Assembly: GCA_030765055.1 (NCBI GenBank)
Contig: CM060953.1
Coordinates: 184,221,898-184,285,897, forward strand
DNA from: Mantis religiosa
Taxonomy: Eukaryota; Arthropoda; Insecta; Mantodea; Mantidae
Direction: 5' to 3'
DNA: 64,000 nt
Positions 11,401-26,400 of this stretch are shown one piece after another (position 1 is the first letter of the stretch; each line of letters begins with the position of its first letter). Both the position numbers and the translations under genes were made by a program. The notes beneath the pieces were generated by a model, which saw nothing but the letters and a program-made list of their open reading frames with translations, was not told the origin of the DNA and searched no databases.

Positions 11401-14400
11401 AGAGGAATTAAATAGGACCAATAAAGTGATCATGAATGATTCTAACTCAAATGTTTAGGCAAAACTTCTGTTGATTTCTGTCCTATCATACTTCACGAGA
11501 GTTTTCATAGCATTGTTGTGAGCACAGAAGAACTTCGTTTACCCGGATTAACTGGGACCAGGGCCAATAGTTAACAAAAATCTCGGTTATCCAGAGAATG
11601 ACAGAAAAACGATAAAAAGCATGTATAACATGACATCACATTATATCACCAAGATATTTTTAATGGAATTTAGGAATTACTATCAGTAGACTTTCACCTA
11701 AGAACATATATACTGTATGTACTGCAATAACCTATGTATTTGCACAATAGAACTACAAACTAGTCGGTAATAAAACATGCAGTGAATTTGTGCTGTCTCA
11801 GTTTAGTATATCACTTACGATCAGCACAAATCTCGCGTCTACTTTAACATTAAAAGTTTATTTGGCAATGTTTCGCCTTGACTGTTGAAATAAAGCATCT
11901 ATTTCTCTGTGTTTACTACTGTTTGTGCATGGGTGATAACACAGCTGGTTCATCAACACTATCTGAATCTGAATACTCTTCATTTTTATTTTCAGCAATA
12001 ATGCCTTCCTCTGTAATTGGTTTATAACTCCGATCACTGTCAATGTCTTTATTAACATCAGAATAGCCATCAATACTTGTAAAAATGTCTACAAGTCTAC
12101 AAGTTTTCTGACAAGTAACACACATTCATAACTTTTTCCATGACTTTATCAAAGTTTCTCTTCCAGCCTGGTCCCAAGCAGGTGGGGTGAGTGCAATGAA
12201 TTCATCTGCTCACAAGAGAATTTGAGTAATGTACCTACTAGAACAGCAATTTGGTGTCTGTAAAACAAGTCTTCATTTACTACGCTACCAGATAGTCATG
12301 TGACCTGTGTTTTTCCTTATTGTAATGTCGCTTGCACCATCTAATGAGTCTCCATTCACATCTCGAAGAACTCATTCTTTAGAGTCATGCTTTGTAGCTC
12401 TCTTGATATCTTCTATATCCACTCTTTTGTGAGCATTGATGAATTCTTATGAATGTTCGTGACACCTTTGGATACCTTCAGTTGGATACCTTTTTGCATA
12501 AAGCTTGTGTTGCACTGCTTGTGTCACAAGCTTGTATCGTATTCTCATCTGTAAGGCCATATCAGTTTGTTTGCTCACAGAATACATTTTCTTCTGCCTT
12601 CTGTGCTGGGGTATAGTGGGCTAGAGCATTGTGCTCTGGTTCCCTGCCACAGAGTGCTCCCTGAATTTATCCCACCCTTTAAGGGTGCAGATTTTAAGTT
12701 GCAGGTATGGGACCAGTGCACATTCAGCATCGTGAGGAAATTGAGGAGCTATGCTAGGTAGTGAATCTGGTCTAGAAAGCAACTTCCCGGCTTGGGGGTG
12801 CTTGATACTGATTGGTTGGATGATTGCCTTGCGTATGTGGGCATGAGGCTGGCAACCAGGTTGGGTTATGTTATGTTTTTGTTTGTTTGTTTGTCTGTGC
12901 TCTGTTGTTTACAGAAATCAAACAATAAGGTACAACAAATTAATTTAAATATTAATTCTTTGCTCCCAACAAACATCCAAACAAAAAACAATCAAGCAAT
13001 CAGAAGACAGTAACAATTTAATTCAATTAACTATTGGTGTCAACAAAAGGGTAGATCCTTTTTTACTGTTTTCATTTGGGAGGGTATCTCCAAAATATTT
13101 AAATCAATAAGGATACTCCCTAAATATGCCCAAATTGTTTTTATACAATAAAATGACTGAAGAAAAGATATAACTATAAGTATGAAGCAGAATTCTGTAG
13201 ACAACGCTGATATGCAGCACATTGACTACCTCGAAGCCCTGAGTTGAGGTGATCATTTGTAGCAGGATTCCATTTGGTGCTGATGGGAAGATGTACTTGC
13301 AGCCCCGCGTTGCGGCGACCTTTTCTTATTCTCCTACACAATGCGATTCTTAATTCTTATTATTACTCGCTGCAATTCACGAACATCCATCTTCTGCGAT
13401 GATCAAACATATTCTCATACGATTCTAATTATTACAATCCTAATATAATAATTTTCTTAGATTTGTGGTGTTTACGTACATGTGATTTCTTTGCTTTTCA
13501 GACATTAGTTTTCAGACATCTATCTTTCACTATATCGAAGCTTAAACTCACGGTGATGAATAATTATAATTGTTCTAACTCTCAGGTTTCTACATGCTTT
13601 TTGCTGAATGCATGCAGCATTCTGCATGCGCGTCACACATGCATCTGTTCCCTTTGGGTTGCATCGCAAAAATGATGCTAACTCCTCGATTCCATTTATT
13701 GATTTTTACCTTATCACTATATTAACTAAATATTCTAGTCTACATCACTTTTCCCAATACATTAATTTTGAATTACATCATTTTCTGATTTTCCAAATAT
13801 AATGTTCTAAAAACAATTTTCTTTTGTAATTTTATCTTTCTATTTAATTTATAGTTATCATTTATCTCAATTGGATATTAACATTCAACTTCACCAGTTT
13901 GTGACCTACTCTATTCAGTCATGGCCATCTATAACTCATCAATTTAAAACAAAACTTTCATCATTTTAAAGATATCAATATGAATCCTAAATGAATAAAT
14001 TTAACATTGTTCTGGCACTTGACATATTAACATCTGTATCAGGTACCACCAACTGGATCAATCACAGACATATATTATAGAGCAAAAGCACTAATAGCAA
14101 CAATATTTTACTTTAAATTATAAATGTAAATGTTTTGAACCTAATGGGACAAAGCTACAACTTAGACAAATTAATTCAGGTTTTTATTAAACTTATTTTA
14201 ATGAAATTGAGCTTTGCTAAGAGCTATAGTGCCTTAATAACTAGGGTTTCCAGGAATTTGCTGTCATTATTATATTAAATATTAACATTCTAATGTATAA
14301 AGGATGGAATAGATATTTAAAATCAGTATGCTAAACTGTAAAGGATACTTTTTCTGGAGTCATTGTCATAGGAAAGACATGGTAAGATGGCTGTAAGAAT

Positions 14401-17400
14401 TCCTGATGCAAATGGCAGCATAGTTCTACCAGATAGCTGCACAAAGTCTTTAATCCATGTTATAGCTGTGAACTAAAACATAAAAGCAAGACATGAAAAG
14501 GAACACACACAAGCTACTGCTTAAAAAAAAAAAAAAAGTTATCATTTCTGATTAGTATTTGCTTCAAAATGGAACAAATTTCTTCAAATGTTGATCATAA
14601 TTTTTCTTTTGTCTTACTTGCCCTTCTGTTTATCTATAACAAGTAGAGGGACATCTATAGTAAGCACAGGAGTATTGCATACTATGTCTGCCTCACATTC
14701 AAGAGATCCTGAGTTTGAATCTTGGTCAAGAAGAGAGTATTTAAGTTCAGCATCTTCGATAATTTTAACTTTTTTTTTTAATGATTTTGATTAAAATATA
14801 ATTTTCACACGACAAAGTGTATATCTTGAATTTTTTTGGAAATAACACTTTAGGTCCTCTTCATTCAGAATTACTTTTGTATAATAGATAATCCATGAGA
14901 GATACAAAATCTTACTGCACAAAAAATGCAGATTTTGTTAAAGCGTACTGTTTATGACATACACATTTCATTGGAATGTTCTTATAAAATAGAGTAATAA
15001 GCATTTTTTCCTTTACAATGCAATATGTTTCATTTTATGAGTTTTAAAAAATGTGAAAAATTATATGATGTTCTTTCAAAGTAAAAAAGTGAGAGTAACA
15101 CTAAATATATGATCTTTAAAACATAATGTTAATATTTTTATTGTGGTGTATCAACAACTTTTGAAGCCACACTAGCCCAGCTATCCCATCTTAGGTGTAG
15201 TTAATAGTCCTTTTCCTGGAGAACAATAGCCATTTAAGTGCTGTCTCCTGAACATTCCCGTAGGGAAGGGGATCCGTCACCTTCAGCTGCTTTAGTGCAA
15301 GTGCTGTGGACCCTTAGCAGTCGTGGTACATCTGATGTTACCAGAGGAAACATCTGGGCCAAACATTCGAGTCCCTTCTGTTGTTTAAGGACTATGATAC
15401 AATGAAGCACAAAATTAATACAATTGTATTAATTCGAGTCCCTCCCTGAATGGGAGTTGTTTGGATTGGGTTGGACTTGAGAGGGCAGTGTGTTCCTGTC
15501 ACCCGCGGGAAATCGGGTACCTCCAAGCCAGGCCTAAAAAGTCCCGGGTACTAGCCTGCAGAACTAGTAGAAGGAGTGCTACATCACCAGGTGGCCCCAC
15601 CGAGGTTTTTCAGTAGTCTTCCCTGTGGGGTTGACACGCGTAAGTGAAGTATCCACTTCCACCCATCTTGACGTTGTTGTTGATGGGGGGGGGGGGCTTT
15701 TTAGACTCAAGGTATTGCCCCAAGGAAAGACTCCCGGAGTTTTCCATCGCTCCCAGATAACAGAGGCCAAAGTCTTTGGACTTTTGGGTAGACCTCACTG
15801 AACATTTGTCTCCTGAACATTTATGTTGTCCATTTTCAATAAAGTTCCCTTTCTAAAATCCAAGACAAATCAGAATGGAGTGAGAATGGACAACTTTTCA
15901 GTGTGCAATTAACAGTAAGATTCCAGTTGAATGCAGTAAATAGTGGCAAGTGCAATTCAGTTGTGATTCGATCCAGTGGATCAGTTGTGTTTTCTTCTGA
16001 GTGGGTGTCTCAAATGTAACGTTTGCGTCACTAAGCACCTAAGTAATAAAGTAGTCTAGCAACAGCTGGTGTTCTGATTTGTTAAAAATATTGGCCTATG
16101 GCTATGCTTATCTGAATATTTACTAATACTTATTTAATATTTTACTTCAAGTTAAAATAGTTCAGATAAATTGAAGGATGGTGCATCCAATAAAGTTATA
16201 ATTACAGGTCCAAGCTCAAAATAGGTTGGCCATTCTTTCATTATAGCATTTGCATTAAATATGATTGTTCCATTTGTGTTACATTCAAGAGTATCTGACT
16301 TGAAATATTTTCAAGTTAAGCTATATACAATAATATACTGTACATACAATAAAGAAAACAAAACAGCTGTTCATGCAAAGTCATCTTTGCTAATAACCCA
16401 TGTGGGAGAAAAGATTCACATAAGATGCTTTTTTTATAAATAAATAAATAAATAAATATATATATATATATATATTTTAAAAACTACTAATGCTACAAAA
16501 GACTTAAACCATTACTTCTTTTACTACATAAGTATGAAAAATTCTGTAAACAAACCTTTGCAAGAAAAATTGTACAAACATTTTTATTTCATCAAAAATG
16601 GCTCTAATAATTTTACTAAAATACCTTATGTTCAAGATATTTCCATAACAAATGAAATATATATTTTGAATTTTCTGGGAGTAGCCTTTGAAGTCCTCTT
16701 CACTTTCGATGAACTTTGAATAATTGATAAACCATAAGATAGTGAAAACTAACTACACAAAAGTGACAACTCTTTTGATGGTACGATATTTCTGTATATA
16801 CAATACTGACCAACTGTATACAGAAATTATGTACCATAAAAGCATTGTTGCTATAAGACCATTGTTCTTAGGCGGCTTTAAATAACCTTATCTTAAAAAA
16901 AAAAAAATAGATCTCATTAAAACACAATTTATACAAAATACATTTTTTTGGAGTTAACCATTTCCAAAATATTTCTTGTTATTGGTGTGAATGGGAATTT
17001 TGTAAAATATAAAGTCAACATTCCATTTTTTTTTCTTCTTTTCCTGGTCATGCAAAACGAACAGCGTTTTAGAGCCATCAAGTACAGACTAGATTTTGCT
17101 GAAGCTTAAAGTATTCCCCTATTCTCACTGTACCTACAAGGAAGTATCTAATAAAACCATTTCTACAAATGCTTAGTTTGCTTTGTAATTTGTCCACTAA
17201 TGTTAAGTCATACTGGATGATGAATCAAATAATGCTCAAATGAGTCCAGCATCCATACAGCTTAGAGTTACCTGACTGTCATATTTCAGGATAAAGAAAA
17301 ATCCTAGATAAAACCTTATCCAGGTAACTCACTCTGACCAAAATTGGAACTCTAGATCTCGTGAACATGAGACAGACATGCTGCCATCTACGCTACCAAG

Positions 17401-20400
17401 GCAGGCCTAAAAATGCTTACCTGGTTAACATGAATTAAATAGAAGAATGAACTTCTGTATAAATACTTTGCTGAAGAATGGGCCAAGAAAATTAGCTGAA
17501 TGTAACTACAGAATCTTTTTATTACTGTCCTTAAGTTTACGTTATTTCTTGATTACCTACATTCAATTTCAGTTACTTGATTTAGCAAACAAAGAACTCT
17601 TGCTCTTGCTACTGATGATAAAATAATCTCTTATAAATATAATTTTAAAATCTTGCAGTTTAAAATCAATCAAATGTCTAGTTTTACTTACTTGGAGAAG
17701 CTCATCTGATGATTGCGCATGAGTAATGAGAATGTTGATCATATCAGCAAAATCCACTCTTGAGGGATTTTGCTTGATGCTGCGCAGAAACTCTCCCAGA
17801 ACATTATCACACCTATGAAAAACAAAACTTTTGAGATCGACATTTTGAATGATGTGCTCAAATAAATAAATAAATAAATAAATAAATCTAATATTAAAAG
17901 CAGTAATAAATTCATTCACCAATAAAGGATAAAGAACAAATATCTGGTACACTACTTAAGTTTCTTTAACCATTACAAATTCACAGCATATATTATATAG
18001 TGTAACATTCATTAAAAGATCTGATGTATTAATATTTATATGACCTTTTCTACTCGCTCTTACACTTTTTGTTTGTTTTTGTAATTTTACGTCCTCCAAC
18101 GTTAAGTCATATCAAACGATGAATGGAATGGGTGAAATGATGCTCAAATGAGTCCGAGGTCCATAGAGCTTAGAGCTACCCGACATTTGTCTTTTTGGAT
18201 AAGGGAAAACCCTGGAAAAAACCTTATCCAGGTAACTTGCCCTGACCGAGATTCAAACTCGGGACTTCTTGAACGTGAGGCAGACACTCTACCACCACGC
18301 TACCGAGGCGGGCTCGCTCTTCTAGAAAATATTCTTACAAAAGCTTATTCTTATATCTACTTCTTGTAAATCGAATTGTTGCAGAAGTAAGAAGGATATG
18401 ATTGAAAATAAGTATTTATGGATGCTCCTTAACTGCTTTGGTTCTCAGTGTCCTGTTCTATATTGGGCGCGAAAACTACTTAATTTTACTCAAAGTCCTT
18501 TTTATCAGAATTGAAGTTCTTTTACATGTTGTAAATCTATGACAAAGGACCACCGCCTTTACTTCCCTTCCAAATACCGAGCAGGATGGCTCAGGCAGTT
18601 TCATCTGTGGCCAGCATTCAGGAGGTCCGGGTTCGATTCACATGATCAACCTACCTGACCCATAGATTTTTTTTGGAGGTTTTCCATGGTCAAAAGGTAA
18701 ATGCTGGGTAGGTTAATTACATCCCCACAGTTTCCTGTCCTTCCATTTCATCTCCAGGATCATTTCACATCATCTCTCATCTAGTGGTGTGTTTTAGGTT
18801 AGAAGTGTCAGCAAATGTCTCGGTGTTGCATGGCAGAATGATGAACTCCTGATAAACAATTCCTCCTCCGGTAGGATGGTCTCTGGTCTCCAAGCCGGTC
18901 TGTTGGGGCTGTTTCTGGACCACAGTAGGGAGAGATGCTAGTTGTTCTGGCCTGCCAGAGAGTTTCTAACTGGTTAAGTGTAGGAACCCTGCCATCTGTA
19001 CTGTCATGCCCTCTCTCCTCTCGCCTCATCCTTCCTCCTGGGGATGCCCCACTTGGGGGCACAGATGCAATAGACCAAGTTTGGACCTCAGTGTCGAATC
19101 CCCTTCTTAGCCACGCTTTACGCCTGATTAAGTCCATCAATCTCTACCGGGTTTGAACCCATGACTTTGGGAGCAATAGACTAGCATGTCACTCCTAGAC
19201 CACTGAAGATGACAACAAGAATACATTAAGTTAAAGTGATAGTAATGGTTTCTAATGGTCCTTATATTAAAGGTTTGAAATTGTTCTCTTTGTACTTAAG
19301 ATTTGACGTTTGAGAAAAATATGAAGAATTAGAAAATTCAAAACAATAACATGGAATATCTCAGAATTGGTTAATTGTCTTTTAATTCTGGACTAAGAAT
19401 TATAGAAAGAAATACCTTGAATAAAAGTTGCTTGATGATATACAGGGTGTTTCAAAACAACACCGAACGAACATACAGAAGTAGTTGCTCAGCTTCTATG
19501 TGACACACATAGTTTTTACCACCAAAAGAGCCGCATAGAAAAATGCTCCAGACTGTGTGTGGATTAGGCAGTGACAGGAAATACGATACGTGCCTCACAC
19601 TGTCGGAGTTTGCAGGTATAGGTCACATGCCGTGCCGCGTGCTGTAGCTATTAGTAAACATACCGGCATACTTCACAGTAGCTTGCTATAATAAGAATTT
19701 CTTTGGCTTAAGAAACCGCAATAAAGAGGCTATTGCTTAATTATTGCTTATCAGTGTTTAACGTATTGAAAGATAGAGACAGACTGAAAAATTCAATGCC
19801 ATAGCTGGGATTTGAACCATGGATCTACTGTTTGTCGTCCAGCACTCTTTCCATACTTTAGCCTACACACGGCCAGTGTCAAAGAACAATTAATTTCCAG
19901 TGTTTAACGTGTTCCAAAATTCTGTTATAGGAGTCTATGATGGCAAATAAGCTGGTGGACATATGCAACTTATACCTTTTAGAGGGAAGTTAATGTTAGT
20001 GAGGTTGAGGATGGAAATTTTTTACCCCCTAAAAATGCTCTGAAGTTAAACAAATAAATATTAACATTATGTAACTACTTTTAAAATACATATTATTAAT
20101 GAAACTAAATTAATAGTGCATTCGTTGAACCCTCTTCAGCTTTTCCATGCATCAAAATCATATCCGTCGTTTTGGCGTTCGTATAGCGCTCCACTGGATT
20201 GGCTATCTAAGTATGCGCAAAATCCTCCCTGTTAGGATGGAATATGTAGTATATATGAAGGGCAACCTTGCAACTGTACGAATTATTAGTCGACTTTTGC
20301 ACAAATAACTGCCCGAGTTATTAGTCGACTTATTCACAAGTAACTGCCCTTTGCTTCATTACCTGAAAAGTAGGCTAGGATCACTGATAACGAGCAAGGA

Positions 20401-23400
20401 GTACTGTTTTTTTTTTTTCATGGCACGTGTGTCCCAGAAACTTTTGAGGTTTGCACAATAGTGGTTCCTGCACTGCCTAATCACAAAATCATGTAATATT
20501 GAATTTGGACTAGTTAAGTTATAAACTACGCAACAGCTATAATTGTTTGGTGTTGTTTTGAAACAACCTGTATAAGGGAAAGCTTTTTTTACTTTATTAG
20601 AACGGAGGGTTCTAGGATATATTCATTTGCGAAAAGGACCTAATAAGGTTGGTTTTGTTGGTATTTTAGAACCTTTTAGAGATGCAATTAAGTTATTTTG
20701 TAAAGAACATATAAATCCTTTAGTTTCTAATTAATGTTTTATTTGAAGATGTTTTAGAGTCAATTACATTTTTTAAATGGGAATTTACTTTTTTATGTTG
20801 TTTCCTCACTCTTTATCAGTATACATGCTGAAATTGCAAGTTTGCAAACACATATGCGAAAAAATGTCCAAATACATTTGGATATACTGGAAAGGTACGA
20901 ATACAAATCCCATTTCACTAAGATTACTTTGAAATTATTGACATTCATTGCTTCCATTCATCTTTTGCTAGAGGAACTGGTAATAAACTTGCTTCAGTAT
21001 ACTGACATCATAGATTAGTGGATAAGGCTAATATCTGAAAACCCCATAGATGTATATATGTCAGGGAACTGAGGTCTTGCTATGAGTTTTAAATGCTGTG
21101 ACAAATACATCATAATTCCTGCTTAAGACATCTCACATTAATTGTAACTTGTGTTTGCTCTTCAAGAGTTGCAATATATTGTAAAATACTTACATCTTCT
21201 TTATTTCTAGAGTGTGATCTTCCAGTATTCGGAAGAGGCCATCTAGAATCTCAGGAAGGAAAATGATGAGGTCTATATCAGGTACGGCATCCAATACTGA
21301 TACCCATGAAATGATGAACTGTCGTGCAAAAGTATTTTTGGTGTAGATTCTTTCTCGAAGAAGTGGCATAAAAGACACCAGATCAAATGAAGAACTTTCT
21401 GTGACTATGTCCTGTGAAATTGAGCATACATATATGGACAATTGAATTAGGCTTGAAAAATGCAATGTTATTTGTATTTTTCACATCTGTTCAAATTTCC
21501 ATTTTCAATCTAGAGAATGTAAATAAGAATAATTTCAACAACGTATATATTAAAAAAAGGCGTACATTTATGTTGAAAATGAAATGCTTATTTCGACAGT
21601 CATGGTACAGTATAGTTTAATGAATATACATAAAAGCATATTTATTTTTTGTGTGTTGTGGTCATTTTAAGTTTAATTATATTGGATGTCTTATTGTGAA
21701 ATTGGCCATTGTTCAGACAAATAAACCTACCAGGACACAAGCATACACACAAACAATATTAGCAGGATTTAAAAAAAGATGAATCTATTGGCAGTGTAGC
21801 AATATAAATTAACAAATTATAGTTAATACTAATGACTACAACTTCACTTATAAGTTAACAAGCTGATGGCATAAATGATTATCGAAAATAATCCTGTTGA
21901 AATATACAATTATATAAGATAAGTGAAGTTTAAGTCACTAATATTTATTATAATTTGTTAATTATAACAGGATCAGTATCACTTGACTGAACACAGTAGT
22001 AGACACACAGTGTAGTTATCTTGTTAAACTTAATTTTGGTTAATATAATTTTGAGTCGAAGTAATACTCAATGTTCCACTTATTGCTAGTATTTACCTAG
22101 AACGCGTTTCGTTAGAACCTTCCTAACATCATCAGCTGTTGTCGACTAATGGATGTTGGTTTGGTGAACTCATTGGAGGAGATAGGTGCGTCTCTGTTGA
22201 TATCTTGATGAACTTGAAGTTTGGGTTTTCTTCAAAGGTAAGTGTCGAAATTAAACAATTTTCTTTCATATTTCTTTATGAAGTTTTTTTTTCCACGTGG
22301 TTAATGCAGCTGGACCTTGGACACCTTTTAATAAGTGGATTTCTCGTTCTATATCATGATTCTCCTTCAAAAATGGTACGCTACCGCCCATTTATCTATT
22401 TCTTTGCTCCTGATGTTCCTAAAATGCCCTTTAAGCCTAATGTTCAAGTTCTTTTTAGTTTTTCCAATGTAAAGGTTGTCACAGCCTTTGCAGTTTATCC
22501 GGTACAAACCTGATTTTTTGTCTGTGGGTATCTCCTTTATATTATGTGATTTCAAAAGGTGTTGTACACTAAATTTGTTCTGTGGGGCCAAAGTAATATT
22601 GTGCTTATTTGAGTTTGATTTATGAGTCACTATGTTTACACTCAACTTCACTTACTATGTTGTTGTATAAATGAAACGTTTTCAAGATCATTCGATCTCA
22701 TCCTCAGCTGTTTGGTGACTAAATGAACATTCTTCTTCCTCCCATAATTCCTCCCATCATTTCATTTAGTCACCAAACAGCTGAGGATGAGATCGAATGA
22801 TCTTGAAAACGTTTCAATTATACAACATAGTAAGTGCAGTTGAGAGTAAACATAGTGACTCATAAATCCAACTCAAATATGAAGAATACTTAACTATTAA
22901 TAATGCTTCAGCTTTTAATATTTATAATACTGTGCTCTTTAAAGACTTTTTGGAAAAGGTGTGTAGCTCTGGGATGATATGCAAATTTCTGTATGAAGTT
23001 TCATTGCTGATTGGGGAAAGAGTAATTACTTGTTTGCATCTTTGTTGTCTTTTGAATTTATCAATTTTCTTTCTTACCAATTCAGCACTGAATCCATTGT
23101 ATTTGGCAATGTGAATGATATTATTGTACTCTTTGATATATTCCATCTTGTTTAAAGGTACATTAACCAGCCTGTAAGATAATCTGTTGATAACAGCATG
23201 CTTGTGTTGTCTTGGGTTATATCCATCTGATTTTATGACATTTTCTGTGTGTGTCTCCTTCCTATGTATGCCAAATTCAAGTTTATTATGTTTTCTGGTA
23301 GCTTTTAAATCTAAGAAAGACATTTCATTGTTTATCTCTTTTTCTATGGAAAATTTTAGTGCAGGATTTTGTAAATTAAGTAGTTTTAATGCATCATCCA

Positions 23401-26400
23401 CTTATTTCTCGTTTACTATTTCCCATATGTCATCCACATATATATACCAATTTTTGAAAATTAGTGGAAATGCCTTTGTAATATGGGTTTCCAAAAAGCT
23501 CATGAAGAGGTCTGCCAAAAATGCGGACAATGGATTGCCCATAGATAGTCCTGATTTTTGTTTGAAATTTTTTTTATTGAATGTAAAAAAGGACTGTTCA
23601 ATGGAAATATTTGTTAAGTGAAGGTATTCCTCTATGTATTGGTCTAATTGTAGGGATAGAAGCCATATTTGCATGTACTCCATCAGTTTGTCTCTTGGCA
23701 CACTTTGGGAACAAAGAGATTACATCAAAAGATCATCATTTGGTCGGTGGGAGAAAATTGTAGATTTTTAGTTTTGTTAATGAATTCCAACGAAGTTTTA
23801 ATACTGTGGCTTTCAAATTTTGGTAGCTCCTAGGTAAATACTAGCAATAACTGGAGCATTGAGTATTAGTTTGACTCAAAATTATATTAATTTTGTGCTT
23901 CATTGTATCATAGTCCTTACACATTGGAATTATTTTTGGTTACTTTGCAAGGATCTTCGGGACGACACAAGATGACTTACCAAAAGTAACCTTTAAAGCT
24001 GCCTAGCACTCCATACCTTTCTCTGTGTAGCCCAGAGTAGTTATATTACTAAAAACTATCATAAAACTGTCCTAGGCCATGGCATAGTGGGCTGGTCTGG
24101 ACATAGGAATCAAACCCGGACCTCCTGAATGTGGGCCACAGATGAAACCGCCTGAGCTTCCCGCTCGGTATGGATGGTATGGTAATACTGTCTTGTTCAG
24201 TACAGTATGTGCATGTAATGATTAGTTTATCACTCTGTTCCAGTACTCCTTAATAGACAAAATGTACACACTTGTCATGCAAGTTACATTTCATTTTGAC
24301 TGGAAATCATCTTTCCTGAGGTCAGATTACAATTGTTTTATACAGCAATTTTTTTATAGTTCAGTTTCGTACTGCCATTTACTCTAAATTGGTTCACTGC
24401 AACCTTTATATCGAGAGACAAAGAAAGAATCCTAATCAACTTTTACTTTTTGCTAATAGAAAGCATTTTACTTTGTAAAATAATGTAAAATAATTTAATA
24501 CAAGGCTTTATAAGAAACAAGAGCTTTCATTAGCACTCTTACTTTCATAAGTCTGTCAAGAAGTTCTGATCCATTCTTCACGTTCTGGTCTGGATCAGCA
24601 GCTAATTTGCTGAGTGCACTGAAGATCTCTGTAAAATGAGGAAGGACTGAACTTCTGGCCACCTTCACAACATTATAAAGTGATTCACATGCATAGTATC
24701 GCACTCTCAAATCAGAGTCTGAAAAGCAAGCTAAAATGGGCTGCACCAATTCATCTGTGTATTGTCCAGTATCCTGCAACAGAAAGCACTTAATATAAAT
24801 GATGCCAATAGAGAAAAAGGCTTTTGTTACATACAGTACGTGACAACTCCTACCTTTCCTAATGCCACTGCAATAGCTGCTAATCCAATAAGACCCCCTT
24901 TCTTTGTGTTGGTGTTCTGGGATGCTGCAAAATCTTGCCCAAGCACCTTCAGCAACCTCTTTATTTGCACAGTTTTGTTTGCTAGCGCAAACTCCTTTAC
25001 CATTCTGCAGAAATAATAGTATATAGTACATTTTGTAAACATTAAAACATCTTACATTAAGTGAGAACTCTGATATTTGACATTGCAAAGTAGTAAAAGC
25101 ATTTGAAAGCATTATCTTGATGTAAACTTATTTTTCCTTTTGGCACTTTTCACAAATGTTTTCAGAAAGTACATTGGTACATTTGTGTACCAATTGCAGT
25201 AACTAATGCTCTAGTAGTAATATGACTAATTAAAACAAAAGGAGGAGGATGAGGAGAAGGAGGAGAAAAAGAAGCAACCATTTTCTTACAGCACTGTAAA
25301 TTCCTCACAAGGGAACATTGACTATGCTGACACCTGTATTCGCTTGAGAGTTTGATGACATCTCTACTCTATGTGGGGCCTGTGTGCCAAAAATCGGGTT
25401 CAGAGTATAGCTGAAAGTACCCGAAAATGAGTCCAGAATATTGTGACTTTGTGGTTTGGTAGAATTAAAAGGCCGAGTTGCAGAAATTAAAAATCTTCTT
25501 TATTTTCGTAGAAATACTCTTATAGATTACAGCAGCATTACGTTACATACACCATCAGTCTACCAAGGTCGATGACAATAACAGTGACAGCAGGTTGCAT
25601 CATTAGCTCTCGTTACAATAACACTTCCAGCTGTGTCTCGTTTCACACACAACTGACAACTCCCTCTTGGCCAATCGTCGCCTCTTTAAATACTTCACAG
25701 ATAATTTCTAGATGATTCGCAAATAAACCAGAATGCGAACGATCTCTATCAGTCCAGAAGTAACTAGAAATTTCCATTTATCTTAGTTTGTTTCGGTAAG
25801 TCTTTTATCTCAAGCGCTATGTTTATCTGTTTATGCAAGCTCATTATCTACGTGAAACCTATCTGTCTGTTGTTTTTCTCTGCAGTATTGTGTACAGAAA
25901 CCGCGCTTCTCTCTCGTTACCGAAACTTCTGTGCTTTTTCGCCGCAACAATATGTAGGAACATACAGGCATAATAATGCAGCACTATACAGGAAGGATTG
26001 TTTACCCTGGCAGGTAGTGGCCTACACATGGCATATGTAAGGAGCTCGTCCTCCACACCAGTCACACAGCTGAAGAGGGATGTCCAGCAGTGCTTGCAAG
26101 AGGTCGCATATGACACTTTCCAGGCTTCAGTTTTGGTCCTTGTGGTTGTACTCTGCAGCAGATTTTTGGTGCATATGGTTTATATACAGCAGGTATTATA
26201 CCATCAAATTTTCAGGTGCACAGCAGGTGAGTACAGTAATAGTTCCATTGTGAGTTTTTATCAAACTGAATTTTATCAGATTTCTGGATCAAAAAAACAA
26301 AAAGATTATGAAAACTTCTGAGTGTGTCATAGGTCTGTCTGTGAACAGAATACTTAAAAGATGAATTTATTTTTACGTAACTGTATATTACGGATATTAA

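Larger units (their letters stand above)
22031..23935 (-). mobile_element. Penelope-like element family A, longest copy
   Basis: Minus coding sense. RT part 23701-23402 has SGLSMGNPLSAFLADLFMSF and the catalytic YVDD (IYVDDIWEIVNEK). A TAA stop follows immediately, and the frame resumes VDDALKLLNLQNPALKFSIE. After the linker and SYRNLHIIPELHTF, the GIY-YIG domain (GLYRINCKGCDNLYIGKTKK) is in 22651-22367. The 5' RT half is missing. A palindromic PLE of another family is inserted at 22606-22924. The right end (23825-23935) is an inverted family terminus. The ribozyme at 22095-22137 has an intact core. Confidence 0.88.
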
